From assembly GCA_022360535.1 (NCBI GenBank), contig JAKSCP010000354.1:1-6651 (forward strand): a stretch of 6,651 bases of DNA, written 5' to 3'. The notes under the pieces are model-generated. The model ran no database searches. It had not been told where the DNA came from and saw only the letters and a list, made by a program, of their open reading frames with translations. Shown piece after piece: positions 6,332-6,651 of this stretch (its first letter is position 1; each line of letters begins with the position of its first letter). Source of the DNA: Pseudomonadales bacterium (GTDB lineage Bacteria > Pseudomonadota > Gammaproteobacteria > Pseudomonadales > Pseudohongiellaceae). The position numbers were made by a program, and so were the translations under genes.

Positions 6332-6358
6332 AAAAAGGGAGCACTAAGCTCCCTTTTT
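6332..6358. terminator. bidirectional intrinsic terminator
   Basis: The stem GGGAGC / GCTCCC (6337-6342 and 6348-6353) has a 5-nt loop, is preceded by A5 and followed by T6 (6354-6359). The A and T runs can extend the stem and provide a U-tract in either direction. It ends the acyl-CoA synthetase transcript, and on the other strand that of the converging acyltransferase gene whose stop is about 20 nt away. Confidence 0.92.
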
Positions 6359-6378
6359 TGTTGCCGAAGGTTTTCTAC

Positions 6379-6651
6379 TCAACCAGCTGCAGTTGCATAT
6401 TCCGCCTGAGCTTTGGTTTGGCGAATTCGATTGAACGGCATTTCCACGAACCGAAAAGATATTTCTGTAACTGATAAAGTCATAAACAAGGCAATTGTTG
6501 CCGCAAACAGTGTTGGCAAACCTTCAAACCACCGAGAAAAATACAGAAACACTGGAAAGTGCCAGAGATACATTCCATAAAATCGCGTACCCAGATAGCG
6601 TAGCCATTGCCATTCCAACCATGATTGCTGAACTGATTCTTGTTGGAAACA
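6379..6651 (-). CDS. C-terminal part of an acyltransferase-3 (OafA/YrhL-type) membrane protein, 5' end outside window
   Basis: The frame is open from the right edge to TGA at 6379-6381 and gives about the last 90 residues. It contains the family signature LRYLGTRFYGMYLWHFPVF, equivalent to the LG-x-x-SYG-x-YLWH-x-P of the last part of Acyltransferase_3 proteins. A hydrophobic segment (LFAATIALFMTLSVTEISF) and the closing FRFVEMPFNRIR follow, as usual at the end of the 10-TM domain. Such integral membrane enzymes O-acylate surface polysaccharides or other exported molecules. There is no sign of a C-terminal SGNH domain: the protein ends about 17 residues after the last motif. A TTG at 6618 is in frame but is just an internal Leu codon. 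It converges on the acyl-CoA synthetase gene and shares its terminator; no functional link is evident. Confidence 0.88.
   Translation of the reverse strand, partial: CFQQESVQQSWLEWQWLRYLGTRFYGMYLWHFPVFLYFSRWFEGLPTLFAATIALFMTLSVTEISFRFVEMPFNRIRQTKAQAEYATAAG

Noticed and set aside
1..6651. Search for a defence system, CRISPR, phage or integrative element
   Set aside because: No repeat array, nuclease, integrase, transposase, tRNA or terminal repeat was seen; genes are metabolic or transport genes in orderly operon layout.

Overview
The window (about 51% G+C by eye) looks like chromosomal DNA of a free-living, probably marine or hydrocarbon-associated gammaproteobacterium. This is inferred from the protein style: an AlkK-like acyl-CoA synthetase, an SDR/DsbA-type isomerase pair and an OafA/YrhL acyltransferase. 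There is no rRNA, tRNA or phylogenetic marker to prove it. I see no insertion sequence, CRISPR array, tRNA or phage gene.

Layout. On the + strand from the left edge: the 3' end of an unrecognised gene (3-197), overlapping by 8 nt an unusual short-chain dehydrogenase/reductase (SDR) gene (190-924), followed after 23 nt by a 2-hydroxychromene-2-carboxylate isomerase/GST-kappa-like gene (948-1556). This looks like one operon. It meets, tail to tail with a 6-nt gap, a leftward cluster. In the order it is transcribed, that cluster is a LinB-like haloalkane dehalogenase (4503-3625), an MFS transporter (3578-2205) and a small secreted protein of unknown function (2147-1563). Divergent from the dehalogenase across a 175-bp intergenic region is an AlkK-like medium/long-chain acyl-CoA synthetase (4679-6313). 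It ends at a strong bidirectional terminator shared with the converging 3' end of an acyltransferase-3 membrane protein (6379 to the right edge).

How it may work together (inference). The best-supported enzyme is the dehalogenase: the complete HLD-II catalytic pentad (N36, D106, W107, E130, H270) is visible and the sequence resembles LinB along its whole length. It would hydrolyse a haloalkane to an alcohol and halide. The divergent acyl-CoA synthetase would activate a fatty acid, such as the product of oxidising an alcohol of that kind, for beta-oxidation. The MFS protein may move the substrate, a product or an unrelated toxic compound. The alcohol and aldehyde dehydrogenases needed to join the two ends are not in the window, and the SDR here lacks the normal SDR catalytic residues, so it should not be assumed to fill that gap.

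The most notable points are the chromosomal-looking LinB-type dehalogenase without mobile elements, its divergent pairing with an AlkK-like ligase with similar candidate promoters, and the SDR that keeps only the lysine of the N-S-Y-K tetrad. I do not see evidence for a wholly new type of system.
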